A DNA stretch of 64,000 nucleotides, from positions 2,232,001 through 2,296,000 of the forward strand of contig NZ_CP020562.1 of the NCBI RefSeq assembly GCF_002082565.1, read 5' to 3'. Shown in pieces: positions 33,536 to 43,384 of the stretch; within the stretch, counting starts at the first letter, position 1; each line of letters begins with the position of its first letter. Made by a program: the position numbers and the translations under genes. Origin of the DNA: Halomonas sp. GT (GTDB lineage Bacteria > Pseudomonadota > Gammaproteobacteria > Pseudomonadales > Halomonadaceae). The notes under the pieces are model-generated. The model saw nothing but the letters and a program-made list of their open reading frames with translations. It was not told the DNA's origin and did no database searches.

Positions 33536-35191
33536 ATGAAACTGCGTAACCGGAATATCGAGAAATTGCACACTGACGACTTTGACGCACTAATCATCGG
33601 TGGCGGCATTAACGGTGCAGCAACCGCAGCCGCGCTTGCTGGCAAAGGTGCTAAAGTCGCCTTAATAGACCGCGGTGATTTTGCGGGAAGCACCAGTATG
33701 CACTCCTCTAATTTAGTTTGGGGAGGCATTAAGTATATGGAAAGCAAGGATTTCGCATTAGTACGCAAACTGTGCAAAAGCCGTAATCACTTGATTAAAA
33801 GTTACCCTTCTACGGTTCAGGAAATTCGCTTTCTTACCACTATCAGTAAAGGCTTCCGCCATTCACCGAAATATTTATGGGCAGGCACCTGGCTCTATTG
33901 GCTCATGGGGAACGGGTTTACCAAGTTACCTCGTTTACTGTCTCCTAAGAACATTAAGCAAGAAGAGCCAATTATTGATGTCGAAGGCTCAGTAGGTGGG
34001 TTTGAATACTCAGATGCCTACTTACACGATAACGATGCCCGATTTGTATTTAATTTTGTTCGTCATTCGCTTAACTATGGGGCAATTGCAGCCAATTATG
34101 TTGAGTCTCTTGGTGCTGAACGCGAGGGACAACACTGGGTCACCAAGGCCCGCAATGTCATGGATGGCAGCACATTTAACATCCGTTCCAAAGTATTAAT
34201 TAATGCTGCTGGCCCCTGGGTAGACCAGCACAACGCACTCACTGGTGAGAAAACCTCTCATCAACATCTCTACTCAAAAGGTATCCATCTGATCGTTCCG
34301 CAATTGACGGAAACTAAGCGGGTGCTTGCGTTTTTTGCCGACGATGGACGACTGTTCTTTGTCATTCCCATGGGTAATCGCACCTGCATCGGCACCACTG
34401 ATACGCATATGGAGCACCCAGAGGTAGATGTCACAGCTGAAGACATCGAGTTTGTATTGGAAAATATCAATAAGCGCCTAACGTTAGAAAAGCCGCTTAC
34501 CCAAGACGATATTATTTCAACACGCTGCGGTGTTCGGCCGCTAGCTATCAAAGCGGATCAAGGTAGCGATCGCGATTTTCTCCAACTGTCGCGTAAGCAT
34601 GTGATCGATACCAATGCGGATAGCGCTCACATTAGTATTTTTGGCGGTAAATTAACCGACTGTTTGAACGTAGGTGATGAAATCGCAGAAGAAGTGGTCC
34701 GCCTAGGTGTCAATCTCAGCGATATCAACTATCGCTGGTATGGCGAACCGCCAGAGCCTGTTAAACAACAGTTTATGGATCAGGCTAAACGGATGAACCT
34801 GGATGCGATGACCGCTCCGACGTCAACCGAGCCGCTCTCTTCCAGGCTGTGGCGTCGTTATGCAGAACAGGCCATGCAAATGCTAGAAAAAATCCGTCAG
34901 GATCCTGCGGAAGCCGACATTCTTATTGAAGGCACCGAATATATTCGCTGTGAACTAGAGCATGCTCGAGACCACGAAATGATTACGCAGCTAGAGGACT
35001 TCCTGCGCCGAAGAGCCAAAGTTTCATTGGTTGTTCACCATGAACAGCTGCGCCACTCTAAGGGGCTGAAAGAAGCGTGTCGTGTTCTGTTCGGGGACCA
35101 AGCGGAAGAGCGTTTCGCCACCTACTTTGCTGAAAATCGTGACACCTCACAGCCGTTCGTTGCGCAAGCAGAGCCACAGCACACTCACTAA
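33536..35191 (+). CDS. glpD: glycerol-3-phosphate dehydrogenase (FAD)
   Basis: About 551 residues. The N-terminal FAD-binding motif is DALIIGGGINGAATAAALAGKG, followed by the family motifs DRGDFAGSTSMHSSNLVWGG and KYMESKDF. The C-terminal GlpD cap domain follows from about residue 400. It oxidises glycerol-3-phosphate to dihydroxyacetone phosphate at the inner membrane, passing electrons to quinone. The frame opens at 33482; I prefer the ATG at 33536 because it leaves a normal short N-terminus and has a GGAA site. It completes the glycerol catabolic set with glpK across the convergent terminator. Confidence 0.92.
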   Translation: MKLRNRNIEKLHTDDFDALIIGGGINGAATAAALAGKGAKVALIDRGDFAGSTSMHSSNLVWGGIKYMESKDFALVRKLCKSRNHLIKSYPSTVQEIRFLTTISKGFRHSPKYLWAGTWLYWLMGNGFTKLPRLLSPKNIKQEEPIIDVEGSVGGFEYSDAYLHDNDARFVFNFVRHSLNYGAIAANYVESLGAEREGQHWVTKARNVMDGSTFNIRSKVLINAAGPWVDQHNALTGEKTSHQHLYSKGIHLIVPQLTETKRVLAFFADDGRLFFVIPMGNRTCIGTTDTHMEHPEVDVTAEDIEFVLENINKRLTLEKPLTQDDIISTRCGVRPLAIKADQGSDRDFLQLSRKHVIDTNADSAHISIFGGKLTDCLNVGDEIAEEVVRLGVNLSDINYRWYGEPPEPVKQQFMDQAKRMNLDAMTAPTSTEPLSSRLWRRYAEQAMQMLEKIRQDPAEADILIEGTEYIRCELEHARDHEMITQLEDFLRRRAKVSLVVHHEQLRHSKGLKEACRVLFGDQAEERFATYFAENRDTSQPFVAQAEPQHTH

Positions 35192-35210
35192 ACAACCATC
35201 AACGACATTA

Positions 35211-35239
35211 AAAAGCCGCTATCATCGATAGCGGCTTTT
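35211..35239. terminator. bidirectional terminator between glpD and glpK
   Basis: AAAAGCCGCTATC and GATAGCGGCTTTT form a perfect 13-bp stem around a 3-base loop. A- and T-runs at the two sides make it usable in both directions for the convergent glpD and glpK genes. Confidence 0.92.
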
Positions 35240-35269
35240 GCGTATTAAAGTAACCAATTAAAACTGTTG

Positions 35270-36754
35270 TTAATTAGAACGTACGCGATTTACGGCGTCT
35301 AACCAACCCTGGTATAACGCCTCCCGAGTCGATTCTTCCATTTTAGGTGTAAAGCTCTTCTCGCAGCGCCAGAGTTGCTCAATTTCTTCAAGCGTGTCAT
35401 ACCAACCCAAGCGCAAGCCTGCTAAGTAAGCGGCTCCTAGTGCTGTCGTTTCAAGAATAGTGGGTCTATCCACCTGAACGTCGAGCATATCGGCTAAAAA
35501 CTGCATCACCCAACTGTTTTTCACCATGCCACCATCGACACGTAGATTACCCGGCGTGGCTTCCATATCGTCGTTCATGCAATGCTGAAGGTCACGGGTC
35601 TGGTAACACACCGCCTGGAGCCCCGCCGCAACAATTTCGGCAATACCGGTATCCCGAGTGAGGCCAAAAATTGCCCCTCGCGCTTTAGGGTCCCAATGGG
35701 GTGCACCCAAGCCAGTAAAAGCCGGAACCAAGTACACGCTATGTCCGCTGCGGGTTTCTTTGGCAAGCGCTTCTGTCTCTGACGCATCTGCAAACAGGTT
35801 CAACCCATCGCGTAGCCACTGCACAGTCGCCCCAGCAACGAAAATACTGCCTTCCATCGCATAGGTCGGCTTGCCATTAATTCGGTAACCAATGGTGGTC
35901 AACAGGCGATTTCGTGATACCGACGGCGTATCTCCGGTGTTCACGATCATAAAACACCCGGTGCCATAGGTGCTTTTGCCCATTCCTGGCTGAAAGCACG
36001 CTTGCCCCACTAGCGCGGCCTGCTGATCGCCTGCCACACCTGCGATAGGGATAGACGCCCCTAACCAATGCGCGTCAGTAATACCAAAATCATCGCTGGA
36101 ATCTTTTACCTCGGGCAGCATGTTGGCAGGAACGTTAAACAACGCTAATAGCTCATCGTCCCATGTTTGATTATGGATATTAAAAATGGCGGTTCGCGAT
36201 GCGTTGGTGGCATCAGTGACGTGTTGCTTGCCGTTGGTTAACCGCCAAATCAAAAAGGTATCGATAGTGCCAAAGAGTAATTCACCCCGCTGCGCTCGCT
36301 CACGGGCACCTTCTACATTATCGAGTATCCAGGCGAGTTTAGTGGCAGAAAAATAGGGGTCTATCAAGAGGCCCGTCTTCGCTTGCACTGCCTCAGTGTG
36401 GCCTTGATCGCGGAGTGTTTGACAAAGTTCAGAAGTGCGCCGGTCTTGCCAAACAATTGCATTATAGAGAGGCTTACCCGTCTCTCTATCCCAGACCACT
36501 GTGGTTTCACGCTGGTTAGTAATGCCAATTCCATCAATCTGCTCTGGCGAAATACTCGCCTTTTCGAGCACCTCACGACAAGTGGCAACGACAGTCTCCC
36601 AAATATTTTCGGGATCATGCTCTATCCACCCATCTTGGGGGAAGTGCTGAGGGAATTCCTGTTGAGCAACCGCCTCTATTTGACCTTGGCGGTCAAATAA
36701 AATGGCGCGCGAGCTGGTCGTACCTTGATCAATGGCGAGAATAAAGGAGGACAT
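35270..36754 (-). CDS. glpK: glycerol kinase
   Basis: About 494 residues, the FGGY family. It opens [18 protein letters not shown] (phosphate-binding loop), carries [11 protein letters not shown] early and the catalytic Asp in [14 protein letters not shown], and ends with the ATP-binding FGGY half ([18 protein letters not shown]). It phosphorylates glycerol to glycerol-3-phosphate with ATP, trapping it. The frame opens at 36820 but the ATG at 36754 gives the normal N-terminus. It is convergent with glpD and lies downstream of glpR on the same strand, with its own upstream motif shared with glpS. Confidence 0.95.
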   Translation of the reverse strand: MSSFILAIDQGTTSSRAILFDRQGQIEAVAQQEFPQHFPQDGWIEHDPENIWETVVATCREVLEKASISPEQIDGIGITNQRETTVVWDRETGKPLYNAIVWQDRRTSELCQTLRDQGHTEAVQAKTGLLIDPYFSATKLAWILDNVEGARERAQRGELLFGTIDTFLIWRLTNGKQHVTDATNASRTAIFNIHNQTWDDELLALFNVPANMLPEVKDSSDDFGITDAHWLGASIPIAGVAGDQQAALVGQACFQPGMGKSTYGTGCFMIVNTGDTPSVSRNRLLTTIGYRINGKPTYAMEGSIFVAGATVQWLRDGLNLFADASETEALAKETRSGHSVYLVPAFTGLGAPHWDPKARGAIFGLTRDTGIAEIVAAGLQAVCYQTRDLQHCMNDDMEATPGNLRVDGGMVKNSWVMQFLADMLDVQVDRPTILETTALGAAYLAGLRLGWYDTLEEIEQLWRCEKSFTPKMEESTREALYQGWLDAVNRVRSN

Positions 36755-36792
36755 ATCACGTTCACTTTGTTGTAGGTTCTTTCGATTTTGTA

Positions 36793-36810
36793 TGTTTTGT
36801 TTCGCTTTAT
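36793..36810 (-). promoter_or_regulatory. glpS-like promoter motif upstream of glpK
   Basis: On the minus strand this reads ATAAAGCGAAACAAAACA, matching ATAAACGAAACAAACG upstream of glpS with one insertion. It lies about 40 bases before the glpK start. I infer a shared regulator site, most likely GlpR; the match could be chance in an AT-rich region. Confidence 0.4.
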
Positions 36811-36917
36811 TATCATCCAAGGCTACTCTAGCCGCCCCAAATGCTCAAGTATGAAACTACTCTCCTTTACCCTTAACACGTCGATAGCCATACCTTCCCT
36901 CAAATCAGGCACCGTGC

Positions 36918-37676
36918 TTAGGCGATATGCAGCGCGACACCATGCTGTAATAACAGCTGCTGAATCGATTCAGGAGGTTTTCGATCAGTGAATAAAGCAT
37001 CGAGCTGGGAAATATTGCCCTGCCGCACCACCGGATTGCGATGAAACTTAGAGTAATCAGCAGCCAAATAAATGCGCCGTGAATTGGCAATAATCGCTTG
37101 GGCAACGCGTACTTCTTGGTAATCAAATTCAAGTAGCGAACCATCCTCATCAATACCGCTGATCCCGATGATCCCGTAATCCACTTTAAATTGATTGATA
37201 AAATCGATAGTGGCTTCGCCGATAATACCGCCATCGCGTGAGCGGACTTGCCCACCGGCAATAATCACTGTGAAATCTTCTTTGTGCTGAAGAATGGCTG
37301 CCACGTTCAGATTATTGGTGATAATTTCTAAGCCCTGATGCTCAAGCAACGCCTGAGCAATCATCTCGTTACTGGTACCGATATTAATAAATAGTGAGGA
37401 GTGATGAGGAATTTGCTGCGCTAAGCAATGAGCAATCCGCTCTTTCTCCTCTAAATGCAGCGTCTTACGCGTGCTGTAAGCGGTGTTAACAGTGCTTGAT
37501 TCTACGCCTACACCGCCATGTACACGACGAACCCGCCCTTCGTTTGCTAGCGTGTTTAAATCACGACGAATGGTTTGTGGCGTCACTGCAAAGTGATCGG
37601 TCAGCTGCTCGATGCTCATGTAGCCATGCTGGCGTACCAGGTCGACGATGGCATCTTGGCGAAACTGTTGGTTCAT
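36918..37676 (-). CDS. glpR: GlpR, DeoR-family glycerol regulon repressor
   Basis: 252 residues, the same length as E. coli GlpR. The N-terminal DeoR helix-turn-helix is residues ~5-55 (GYMSIEQLTDHFAVTPQTIRRDLNTLANEG, then RVRRVHGG). The C-terminal sugar-phosphate sensor domain has SLFINIGTSNEMIAQAL and GIIGISGIDEDGSLLEFD and should bind glycerol-3-phosphate. It likely represses glpS-V, glpD, glpK and itself. It lies upstream of glpK on the same strand with a 163-bp gap. Confidence 0.92.
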   Translation of the reverse strand: MNQQFRQDAIVDLVRQHGYMSIEQLTDHFAVTPQTIRRDLNTLANEGRVRRVHGGVGVESSTVNTAYSTRKTLHLEEKERIAHCLAQQIPHHSSLFINIGTSNEMIAQALLEHQGLEIITNNLNVAAILQHKEDFTVIIAGGQVRSRDGGIIGEATIDFINQFKVDYGIIGISGIDEDGSLLEFDYQEVRVAQAIIANSRRIYLAADYSKFHRNPVVRQGNISQLDALFTDRKPPESIQQLLLQHGVALHIA

Positions 37677-37745
37677 AAGCCCGGCCTGTTCGTTATTTAT
37701 TGGTGTATAAGTGCTGTTCTCTATGGGCTATAGAGTAGCAAATTT

Positions 37746-37769
37746 TCGAAATTCAATAATACGAACATT
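37746..37769 (-). promoter_or_regulatory. candidate GlpR site upstream of glpR
   Basis: This block has two CGAA cores and contains ACGAACATT, a 9-mer also present in the glpS control region (26941-26949). It lies about 70 bases upstream of glpR, where autoregulation would act. The assignment is by motif recurrence only. Confidence 0.35.
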
Positions 37770-37805
37770 GAGCCCTCCCCATTTTATCGCTAAGTATCTA
37801 CTCCA

Positions 37806-39656
37806 TTAAAGCGGCCAGACCCATAAAATGGTAGGAATGGCGACCACCATCACTACTAACGAAAGTGGAAGACCGAGCTTCCAATAATCTCCAAACTGAT
37901 AGCCGCCCGGGCCTAGCACTAGCGTATTGGACTGGTGGCCTATCGGCGTTAGAAAGGCACATGAGGCACTGACAGCCACGATCATTAAAAAGGGATCAAG
38001 TGATACATCAAAACCACTTGCAAGACTGGCGGCAATGGGCGCCATCAACAATGCGGCAGCGGCATTATTGACCACATTGGAAAGCAACATCGAGAGAATA
38101 AATAGCCCTGCCAATGAAACAATAATGGGCCATTCAACGCCGAATCGTAGTAATGCATCAGCAATAATTTCAGCGCCACCGCTCGTTTCAAGCGCTTCCC
38201 CCACCGGCAGCATAGCCGCCAAGAGAACAATAACGGGACCATCAATGGCTTGGTAACCTTCTCTTAGCGGAAGCACACCAATCAGTAGTGATAGCAACGC
38301 CGCGCTACTCATGGCAACAGCGGCAGGAAGAAGATCAAACAGCATTGCAATAATTGCGAGGGCAAAAATACCGATCGACAGCGCCAATTTTCGCGGTTGA
38401 CCTAAGTGAAGCTCACGATTAGCCAGCGGCAAACACCCAAGGGTCGCTAAGCTATCGGCGATTTCGTTTTCACTGCCTTGCAACAAAAGTACATCACCGG
38501 TTTGAAAACGAATGTCTCGAAGACGCTGCTTTAAACGCCCCCCATCCCGAGCTACCGCAACTAAATGCAGCCCGAACTGCTGATTTAACCGCAGCTGGCG
38601 TACACTTCGATTGACCATCATTGAATCGTTACGCACCACCGCTTCAATAAGCTGCAGACCTTCCGTATTGACAGGCTGGCGCTCATCCGTCGGTTGTGAA
38701 GCCTCATGCTCACTATCGGCCTCATCACTGTCTTTCTCATCTTCTTCTGGTTCCGCAATGGCGCTCAACCCTACTTTATCTTCCAGCAGCTTAAGCTCAT
38801 CAGGCCCTGCTTCCAGCAGCAAAATATCTCCCTCTCGAAGCACCCCATGAAATGAGTACCCTGCGCGGCGATTATCTTCCCGTACCACAGCAAGAATAGG
38901 GATAGTCTCCTCTAGCTCATCATGAAGTTGCTGGAGTGTCAGACCATTAGCCTGTGATTCTTCTGACACCTTTAGCTCAACCAAATAATTAGCAGTATCA
39001 AACATTTCTTCGGTTGAAGCCTGCCCGCTGCGCTTAGGCGTTAAGCGCCAGCCCACCAGCACAATAAACACCAGACCGACTAGCGCAACAGCCACCCCCA
39101 CCGGGGTAAAACTGAACATGCCGAAGTTTTCACCGGTGATATTACCCCGGTATGTGGCAATAATAATGTTGGGTGGTGTGCCAATCAGCGTGGTTAGGCC
39201 ACCTAGCAGTGAGCCGAAAGCAAGTGGCATTAACAGTAGCGATGGCGACGTATTATGTTCACGCGCAAGACGCATCGCCACCGGTAACAACAGTGCAAGC
39301 GCCCCGACATTATTCATCACCCCAGAAAGCACCACGACCGTGCCAACTAATACCAGTAACTGCAACAGCAGCCGCTCACCCACTTTGAGCACTTGATTGG
39401 CGATGATATCGACAACACCAGAGCGCTCAAATCCTCGGCTAATGACCAATACAGCGGCCACCGTAATCACGGCCGGATGTCCAAAGCCTTTAAAAGCGTC
39501 ATCGGTGGGCACAAGCCCAAGCATTACCGAACCGAGCAACGCCGCAAGTGCAACGAGATCATAGCGAAATCGACCCCACATAAAAGCGGCAAGTGTTAAT
39601 CCCAAAACGATAAAAACCAACGTACTGGGCGCCAGCCCAATGCTTTCCATTGTCAT
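37806..39656 (-). CDS. SLC13-family permease with internal TrkA-C (RCK_C) domains
   Basis: About 616 residues. The N-terminal membrane half (MWGRFRYDLVALAALLGSVML, GVMNNVGALALLLPVA, TTLIGTPPNIIIATYRG) and C-terminal half (NVVNNAAAALLMAPIAASLA, LTPIGHQSNTLVLGPGGY) carry the two SNT-type binding motifs of divalent-anion/Na+ symporters. Between them lie two RCK_C-like domains (~200-400) separated by an acidic Glu/Asp-rich linker. Such fusions are annotated as sulfate or C4-dicarboxylate transporters; the substrate is unclear. The start at 39656 has AAGGAG before it, about 10 bases away. It is not obviously part of the glycerol set. Confidence 0.87.
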   Translation of the reverse strand: MTMESIGLAPSTLVFIVLGLTLAAFMWGRFRYDLVALAALLGSVMLGLVPTDDAFKGFGHPAVITVAAVLVISRGFERSGVVDIIANQVLKVGERLLLQLLVLVGTVVVLSGVMNNVGALALLLPVAMRLAREHNTSPSLLLMPLAFGSLLGGLTTLIGTPPNIIIATYRGNITGENFGMFSFTPVGVAVALVGLVFIVLVGWRLTPKRSGQASTEEMFDTANYLVELKVSEESQANGLTLQQLHDELEETIPILAVVREDNRRAGYSFHGVLREGDILLLEAGPDELKLLEDKVGLSAIAEPEEDEKDSDEADSEHEASQPTDERQPVNTEGLQLIEAVVRNDSMMVNRSVRQLRLNQQFGLHLVAVARDGGRLKQRLRDIRFQTGDVLLLQGSENEIADSLATLGCLPLANRELHLGQPRKLALSIGIFALAIIAMLFDLLPAAVAMSSAALLSLLIGVLPLREGYQAIDGPVIVLLAAMLPVGEALETSGGAEIIADALLRFGVEWPIIVSLAGLFILSMLLSNVVNNAAAALLMAPIAASLASGFDVSLDPFLMIVAVSASCAFLTPIGHQSNTLVLGPGGYQFGDYWKLGLPLSLVVMVVAIPTILWVWPL

Positions 39657-39801
39657 GCGGGTCCATCTCCTTGTGTTGGGTACGCTCGGCTGATGCGCCA
39701 ACTCATTAGCAACACATTAGATGATGGCCATACGGCCGTATAGTCCTAGAAGAGCACAACAAGAAAAAGAACGTTAGAGCAATAAAACGCCTGGCGTGAC
39801 C

Positions 39802-39833
39802 TAATGCCAGTCAGTTAAAGCTGACTGGCATTA
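39802..39833. repeat. REP-like palindrome, copy 1
   Basis: TAATGCCAGTCAG and CTGACTGGCATTA form a perfect 13-bp stem around loop TTAAAG. A related palindrome with the same loop type occurs at 46381. Outer flanks here also pair (GCCTGGC at 39789 and GCCAGGC at 39842). No T-tract follows on either strand. I infer a dispersed extragenic palindrome family. Confidence 0.7.
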
Positions 39834-39962
39834 CTGGCGTGGCCAGGCATTCATAAAAAGTAGCTAAAGAACGACTAAGCCAAACAGCTCACTCTATGTG
39901 GCAAAGAGTTGTTGCAAAGAGTGGCTACAAAGAGTGGTCGTTTAGCCATGCACCTAAAAGCG

Positions 39963-40940
39963 TTAAGGTAGTAGCACCGTTGAGCCTGTTGTTTGACGAC
40001 TTTGCAGGGCATCTTGAGCCTTTCCTGCGTCCTTAAGCGGGTAGCGATTTGCTACGTCAATACGAAGTTTGCCGCTTTCGATCATGCCAAAAAAGTCATC
40101 GCACATCATTTCAAAGCGTTCACGGGTGTCAGCATAGCCGTTCAAACTTGGGCGGGTTACAAAGAGCGCGCCTTTTTGGTTCAGAATACCTATATTCACC
40201 CCGTCTACTGGGCCAGACGCATTACCAAAGCTGACCATTAACGAACGAGGTTTTAGGCAATCTAACGACATTTCCCAGGTGTCTTTTCCGACGGAGTCGT
40301 AAACTACATCGCACATTTCACCGTTGGTTAGCTCGCGCACCCGATCTACCACATTCTCTTCGCTATAGTTGATCGTGGCCCAGGCACCATTAGCCATTGC
40401 CAAGTCTGCTTTCTCTTTTGAACTAACCGTACCGATAAGCTTAACGCCTAGCGCTTTAGCCCACTGGCACGCAATCGAGCCAACGCCTCCAGCAGCGGCA
40501 TGAAAAAGAATGGTCTCACCACCCTTTAACTCATAAGTTTGACGCAGCAAATACTGTACGGTTAAGCCTTTCAGCATACTGGCCGCAGCGGTTTCAAAAT
40601 CAATAAAGTCCGGCAGCTTAATAACCTTGGCCGCTGGCAATGTATGCATCTCTGCATAGGCACCCAATGGCCCTTGTGCATACGCTACCCGGTCACCCTC
40701 TTTTAGATGGGTAACCCCTTCACCCACGGCATCGACAACCCCAGCCCCTTCAGTGCCTAATCCGGAAGGCATAGATGGGGCAGGATAGAGCCCCGTACGA
40801 AAGTAGATATCAATAAAATTCAGACCTACCGCTTTATTAGCAATACGCACTTCACCGCTGCCGGGCGCCTTTGGTTCGGTGTCGACCCACTCCAACACAC
40901 CTGAATCGCCCGTTTTCGAAAACTCAATGCGTTTAGCCAT
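39963..40940 (-). CDS. qor: NADPH:quinone oxidoreductase (zinc-independent MDR family)
   Basis: 325 residues, E. coli Qor length (327). The medium-chain reductase fold is clear: NFIDIYFRTGLYP, LGTEGAGVVDAVGEGV, and the cofactor loop ILFHAAAGGVGSIACQWAKALG for NADPH. The zinc ligands of alcohol dehydrogenases are absent, as expected for this branch. It reduces quinones in the cytosol by single-electron steps. It is monocistronic. Confidence 0.92.
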   Translation of the reverse strand: MAKRIEFSKTGDSGVLEWVDTEPKAPGSGEVRIANKAVGLNFIDIYFRTGLYPAPSMPSGLGTEGAGVVDAVGEGVTHLKEGDRVAYAQGPLGAYAEMHTLPAAKVIKLPDFIDFETAAASMLKGLTVQYLLRQTYELKGGETILFHAAAGGVGSIACQWAKALGVKLIGTVSSKEKADLAMANGAWATINYSEENVVDRVRELTNGEMCDVVYDSVGKDTWEMSLDCLKPRSLMVSFGNASGPVDGVNIGILNQKGALFVTRPSLNGYADTRERFEMMCDDFFGMIESGKLRIDVANRYPLKDAGKAQDALQSRQTTGSTVLLP

Positions 40941-41120
40941 CTAAGCAAACTCCCATTGTTAATTATTGGATACGCCTTAGCTGGCTATCCAACCGCGTTG
41001 TGCGCACTAAATCAAGCAATTAGCCAGTCATACAGGACATAGTGCTGTCATGCACCCATGCTAGACTATCTGAAAAATGTTGATAACAATGCTTATCGGT
41101 TACTCTCAAACGGACAGACT

Positions 41121-41888
41121 ATGACGCACCCAGCAATCTGTTTGCCTACGCTTATAGCCCATCGCGGATACTCGGCCGCCGCACCTGAAAACACCCTAAC
41201 GGCAGTGCGTGCCGCTCATCAAGCTGGGACAACCTGGGTGGAATTGGACGTTCAGCTTTTGGGCGATGGCACCCCTGTTATCTGGCACGATAGCGATATT
41301 AGCCGCTGCTCCGATAGCCGCGGCGACCTTGCTAACCTGACATGGCAGTATGCGCAACAGCTTGACGTCGGCAGCTGGTTTGGCGATACGTTTGCAGGTG
41401 AAAAGATGGCAAGTCTAGAGGCCATGCTGGCGCTATTGAACGAACTCAACATGGGGGTGAATTTAGAGATCAAGGTAAACAAAGGCCGTGACCCCATTGC
41501 CTTGGTGGATACCGTCTTACCAATCGTATTAGCAACACTGCCCGCCGAACGGCTGATTGTGTCCTCGTTTGATGCTCGGGCGCTAGCTCGATGCCGCCAC
41601 ATTGCACCAAAAGAAACACTTGCGTTAGGCGTACTGTTTGGCAGCACACCGCCAACTTGGCGTGACCAATGTGAAGCCATCGATGCCTTTAGTATTCACC
41701 CTCATTGGCCGCGCTTAAAACACACACAGGCCGCTGCCATGCGCAGAGATGGCTATGAAATTTTATGCTATACCGCCAACGACCCCAGTGCTTTTGAAAG
41801 CCGCTGGGGATGGGGAATAGCCAGCGCGATTACTGATGAGCCTGTAGCATTTCAACGCTATTTGAATAATCGACGTCGACACGGTTAA
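41121..41888 (+). CDS. cytosolic glycerophosphodiester phosphodiesterase
   Basis: About 255 residues with the GDPD motifs: AHRGYSAAAPENTLTAVRAA, then VELDVQLLGDGTPVIWHDSDI and LEIKVNKG. No signal peptide, so a UgpQ-type cytosolic enzyme hydrolysing glycerophosphodiesters to glycerol-3-phosphate plus alcohol. This would feed the glycerol-3-phosphate used by GlpD. The frame opens at 41058; the ATG at 41121 fits family length. It is 36 bp upstream of nfo and may be co-transcribed with it. Confidence 0.88.
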   Translation: MTHPAICLPTLIAHRGYSAAAPENTLTAVRAAHQAGTTWVELDVQLLGDGTPVIWHDSDISRCSDSRGDLANLTWQYAQQLDVGSWFGDTFAGEKMASLEAMLALLNELNMGVNLEIKVNKGRDPIALVDTVLPIVLATLPAERLIVSSFDARALARCRHIAPKETLALGVLFGSTPPTWRDQCEAIDAFSIHPHWPRLKHTQAAAMRRDGYEILCYTANDPSAFESRWGWGIASAITDEPVAFQRYLNNRRRHG

Positions 41889-41924
41889 ATTCGCCACTAC
41901 CCAATACTCTACCTAAGGAAAACT

Positions 41925-42830
41925 ATGCACTATCTTGGTGCCCATGTAAGCGCAGCGGGTGGCGCGGATCAAGCAGTGTTCCGTGCGGTAGAAATCGGCG
42001 CAAACGGCTTTGCTCTCTTCACCAAAAACCAGCGACAGTGGAAAGGTAAACCACTGACCGACGAGGCCATTGAAGCGTTTAAACAAGCCTGCCAAACCTA
42101 TGGTTTTGGTCCGGAACAAATTTTACCCCACGACAGCTACCTAATTAACTTAGGCCACCCGGAAACTGCTGGGCTTGAAAAATCACGCGCTGCGTTTTTA
42201 GACGAAATGCAGCGCTGTGAGCAACTAGGCCTCACGTTATTGAACTTCCACCCTGGCAGTCATCTGAACAAAATTAGCGAAGACGACTGTCTGAAGCGCA
42301 TCGCAGACTCCATCAACGAAGCACTGCTAGCCTCGCAAGGTGTCACGGCAGTGATTGAAAACACCGCTGGGCAAGGAACCAACCTCGGCTGGCGCTTCGA
42401 GCATTTAGCGGAAATTATTGCCCACGTCGATGATAAAACGCGTGTTGGCGTTTGTATTGATACTTGTCACGCCTTCGCCGCGGGGTATGACTTACGCACC
42501 GCCGAGGCCACCAAGGCAACATTGGATGAACTAGGCAAGGTGGTCGGCTTTGAGTATTTACGCGGTATGCATTTAAACGATGCCAAGAGCACCTTCGCAA
42601 GCCGTGTAGACCGCCACCACAGCTTAGGTAAAGGCAATATCGGATTGGATGCATTCACAACGATCATGCAAGACGAACGCATTCATGACATACCGATGAT
42701 TTTGGAAACCGTCGAACCCAGCATTTGGGCTGACGAACTCAATTGGCTACGTGCTCAAGTACCTGGTACTCAAGTGCCCGGTACTCAAGTGCCCGGTGCT
42801 CAAGCGCCTGACGCAGCGCCTGGCAAATAG
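41925..42830 (+). CDS. nfo: endonuclease IV with a repeat-bearing C-terminal tail
   Basis: 301 residues (E. coli 285). It is an AP-endonuclease-2-family TIM barrel: [64 protein letters not shown] and [23 protein letters not shown] supply the zinc ligands and signature motifs. It cuts DNA at abasic sites in base excision repair. The last ~20 residues ([17 protein letters not shown]) are a Val-Pro-Gly-Thr-Gln repeat from a 15-bp tandem array and are outside the conserved fold. An AAGGAA site precedes the ATG. Confidence 0.94.
   Translation: MHYLGAHVSAAGGADQAVFRAVEIGANGFALFTKNQRQWKGKPLTDEAIEAFKQACQTYGFGPEQILPHDSYLINLGHPETAGLEKSRAAFLDEMQRCEQLGLTLLNFHPGSHLNKISEDDCLKRIADSINEALLASQGVTAVIENTAGQGTNLGWRFEHLAEIIAHVDDKTRVGVCIDTCHAFAAGYDLRTAEATKATLDELGKVVGFEYLRGMHLNDAKSTFASRVDRHHSLGKGNIGLDAFTTIMQDERIHDIPMILETVEPSIWADELNWLRAQVPGTQVPGTQVPGAQAPDAAPGK
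42754..42813 (+). repeat. 15-bp tandem repeat in the nfo 3' end
   Basis: Four consecutive units close to CTCAAGTGCCCGGTA begin at 42754, 42769, 42784 and 42799; units 2 and 3 differ by one base and the outer units have diverged. The first three code for a VPGTQ-type repeat. Copy-number change by slippage would keep frame in nfo. The last unit and the bases after it are also antisense coding for the end of the XRE-cupin gene. Confidence 0.85.
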
Positions 42831-43384
42831 TGAATCACATCATGAAAGCGTAGCCGCGTCGTAGCGCTGTTTCGCATGGCGTGTGGGCGATCTGCAAAAA
42901 AACGCAGTCCCTCGCCTACCCGCAGCGTTTGCCAGCGCTCGTCTATGCGCAGCTCCATTTCACCCTCGACAACGACGATGTGTTCTACCACACCGCTGGC
43001 GTGGGGAGAGGACTCACTGATCGCCCCTGGCGCTAGCTCAATCATGAACATTTCAAAGCCCAGCAGCGGGTCATAAGGGAAAAGCAGCCGCGCTTGCATG
43101 CCCGCGCTATCATCGCCCCAAACGGACTCCCAGCCATCTCTATGTAGTTCGCCTAACGCTGGTTTATCACCATCAAACAGGGTTGAAAACGACACTCGAA
43201 AGCCACTGGCAATCTTCCAAAGCGTTGAGATGGTAGGGCTAGACTCACCGCGCTCTATCTGTCCCAGCATGGCTTTACTCACACCCGTTTCACCCGCCGC
43301 GCGATCTAGGCTCCAACCACGATTTTTACGTAGTTTTTTCACGGTTCCCGCAATGTGCTCGGCAATGGTATGGGGGTCACTCAC
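42800..43384 (-). CDS. XRE-family regulator with C-terminal cupin domain
   Basis: 194 residues. The N-terminal XRE helix-turn-helix is residues ~10-65 ([31 protein letters not shown]), and the C-terminal cupin has [15 protein letters not shown] and a likely small-molecule pocket. This architecture is common in regulators of amino acid, polyamine or amidase genes. It is divergent from an amidase and permease operon and is the natural candidate to control it. Its 3' end overlaps nfo by 31 bp tail-to-tail. Ligand unknown. Confidence 0.87.
   Translation of the reverse strand: MSDPHTIAEHIAGTVKKLRKNRGWSLDRAAGETGVSKAMLGQIERGESSPTISTLWKIASGFRVSFSTLFDGDKPALGELHRDGWESVWGDDSAGMQARLLFPYDPLLGFEMFMIELAPGAISESSPHASGVVEHIVVVEGEMELRIDERWQTLRVGEGLRFFADRPHAMRNSATTRLRFHDVIHYLPGAASGA

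Noticed and set aside
42754..42813. possible CRISPR array
   Set aside because: Units are 15 bp and contiguous with no spacers, and they lie inside nfo in frame.
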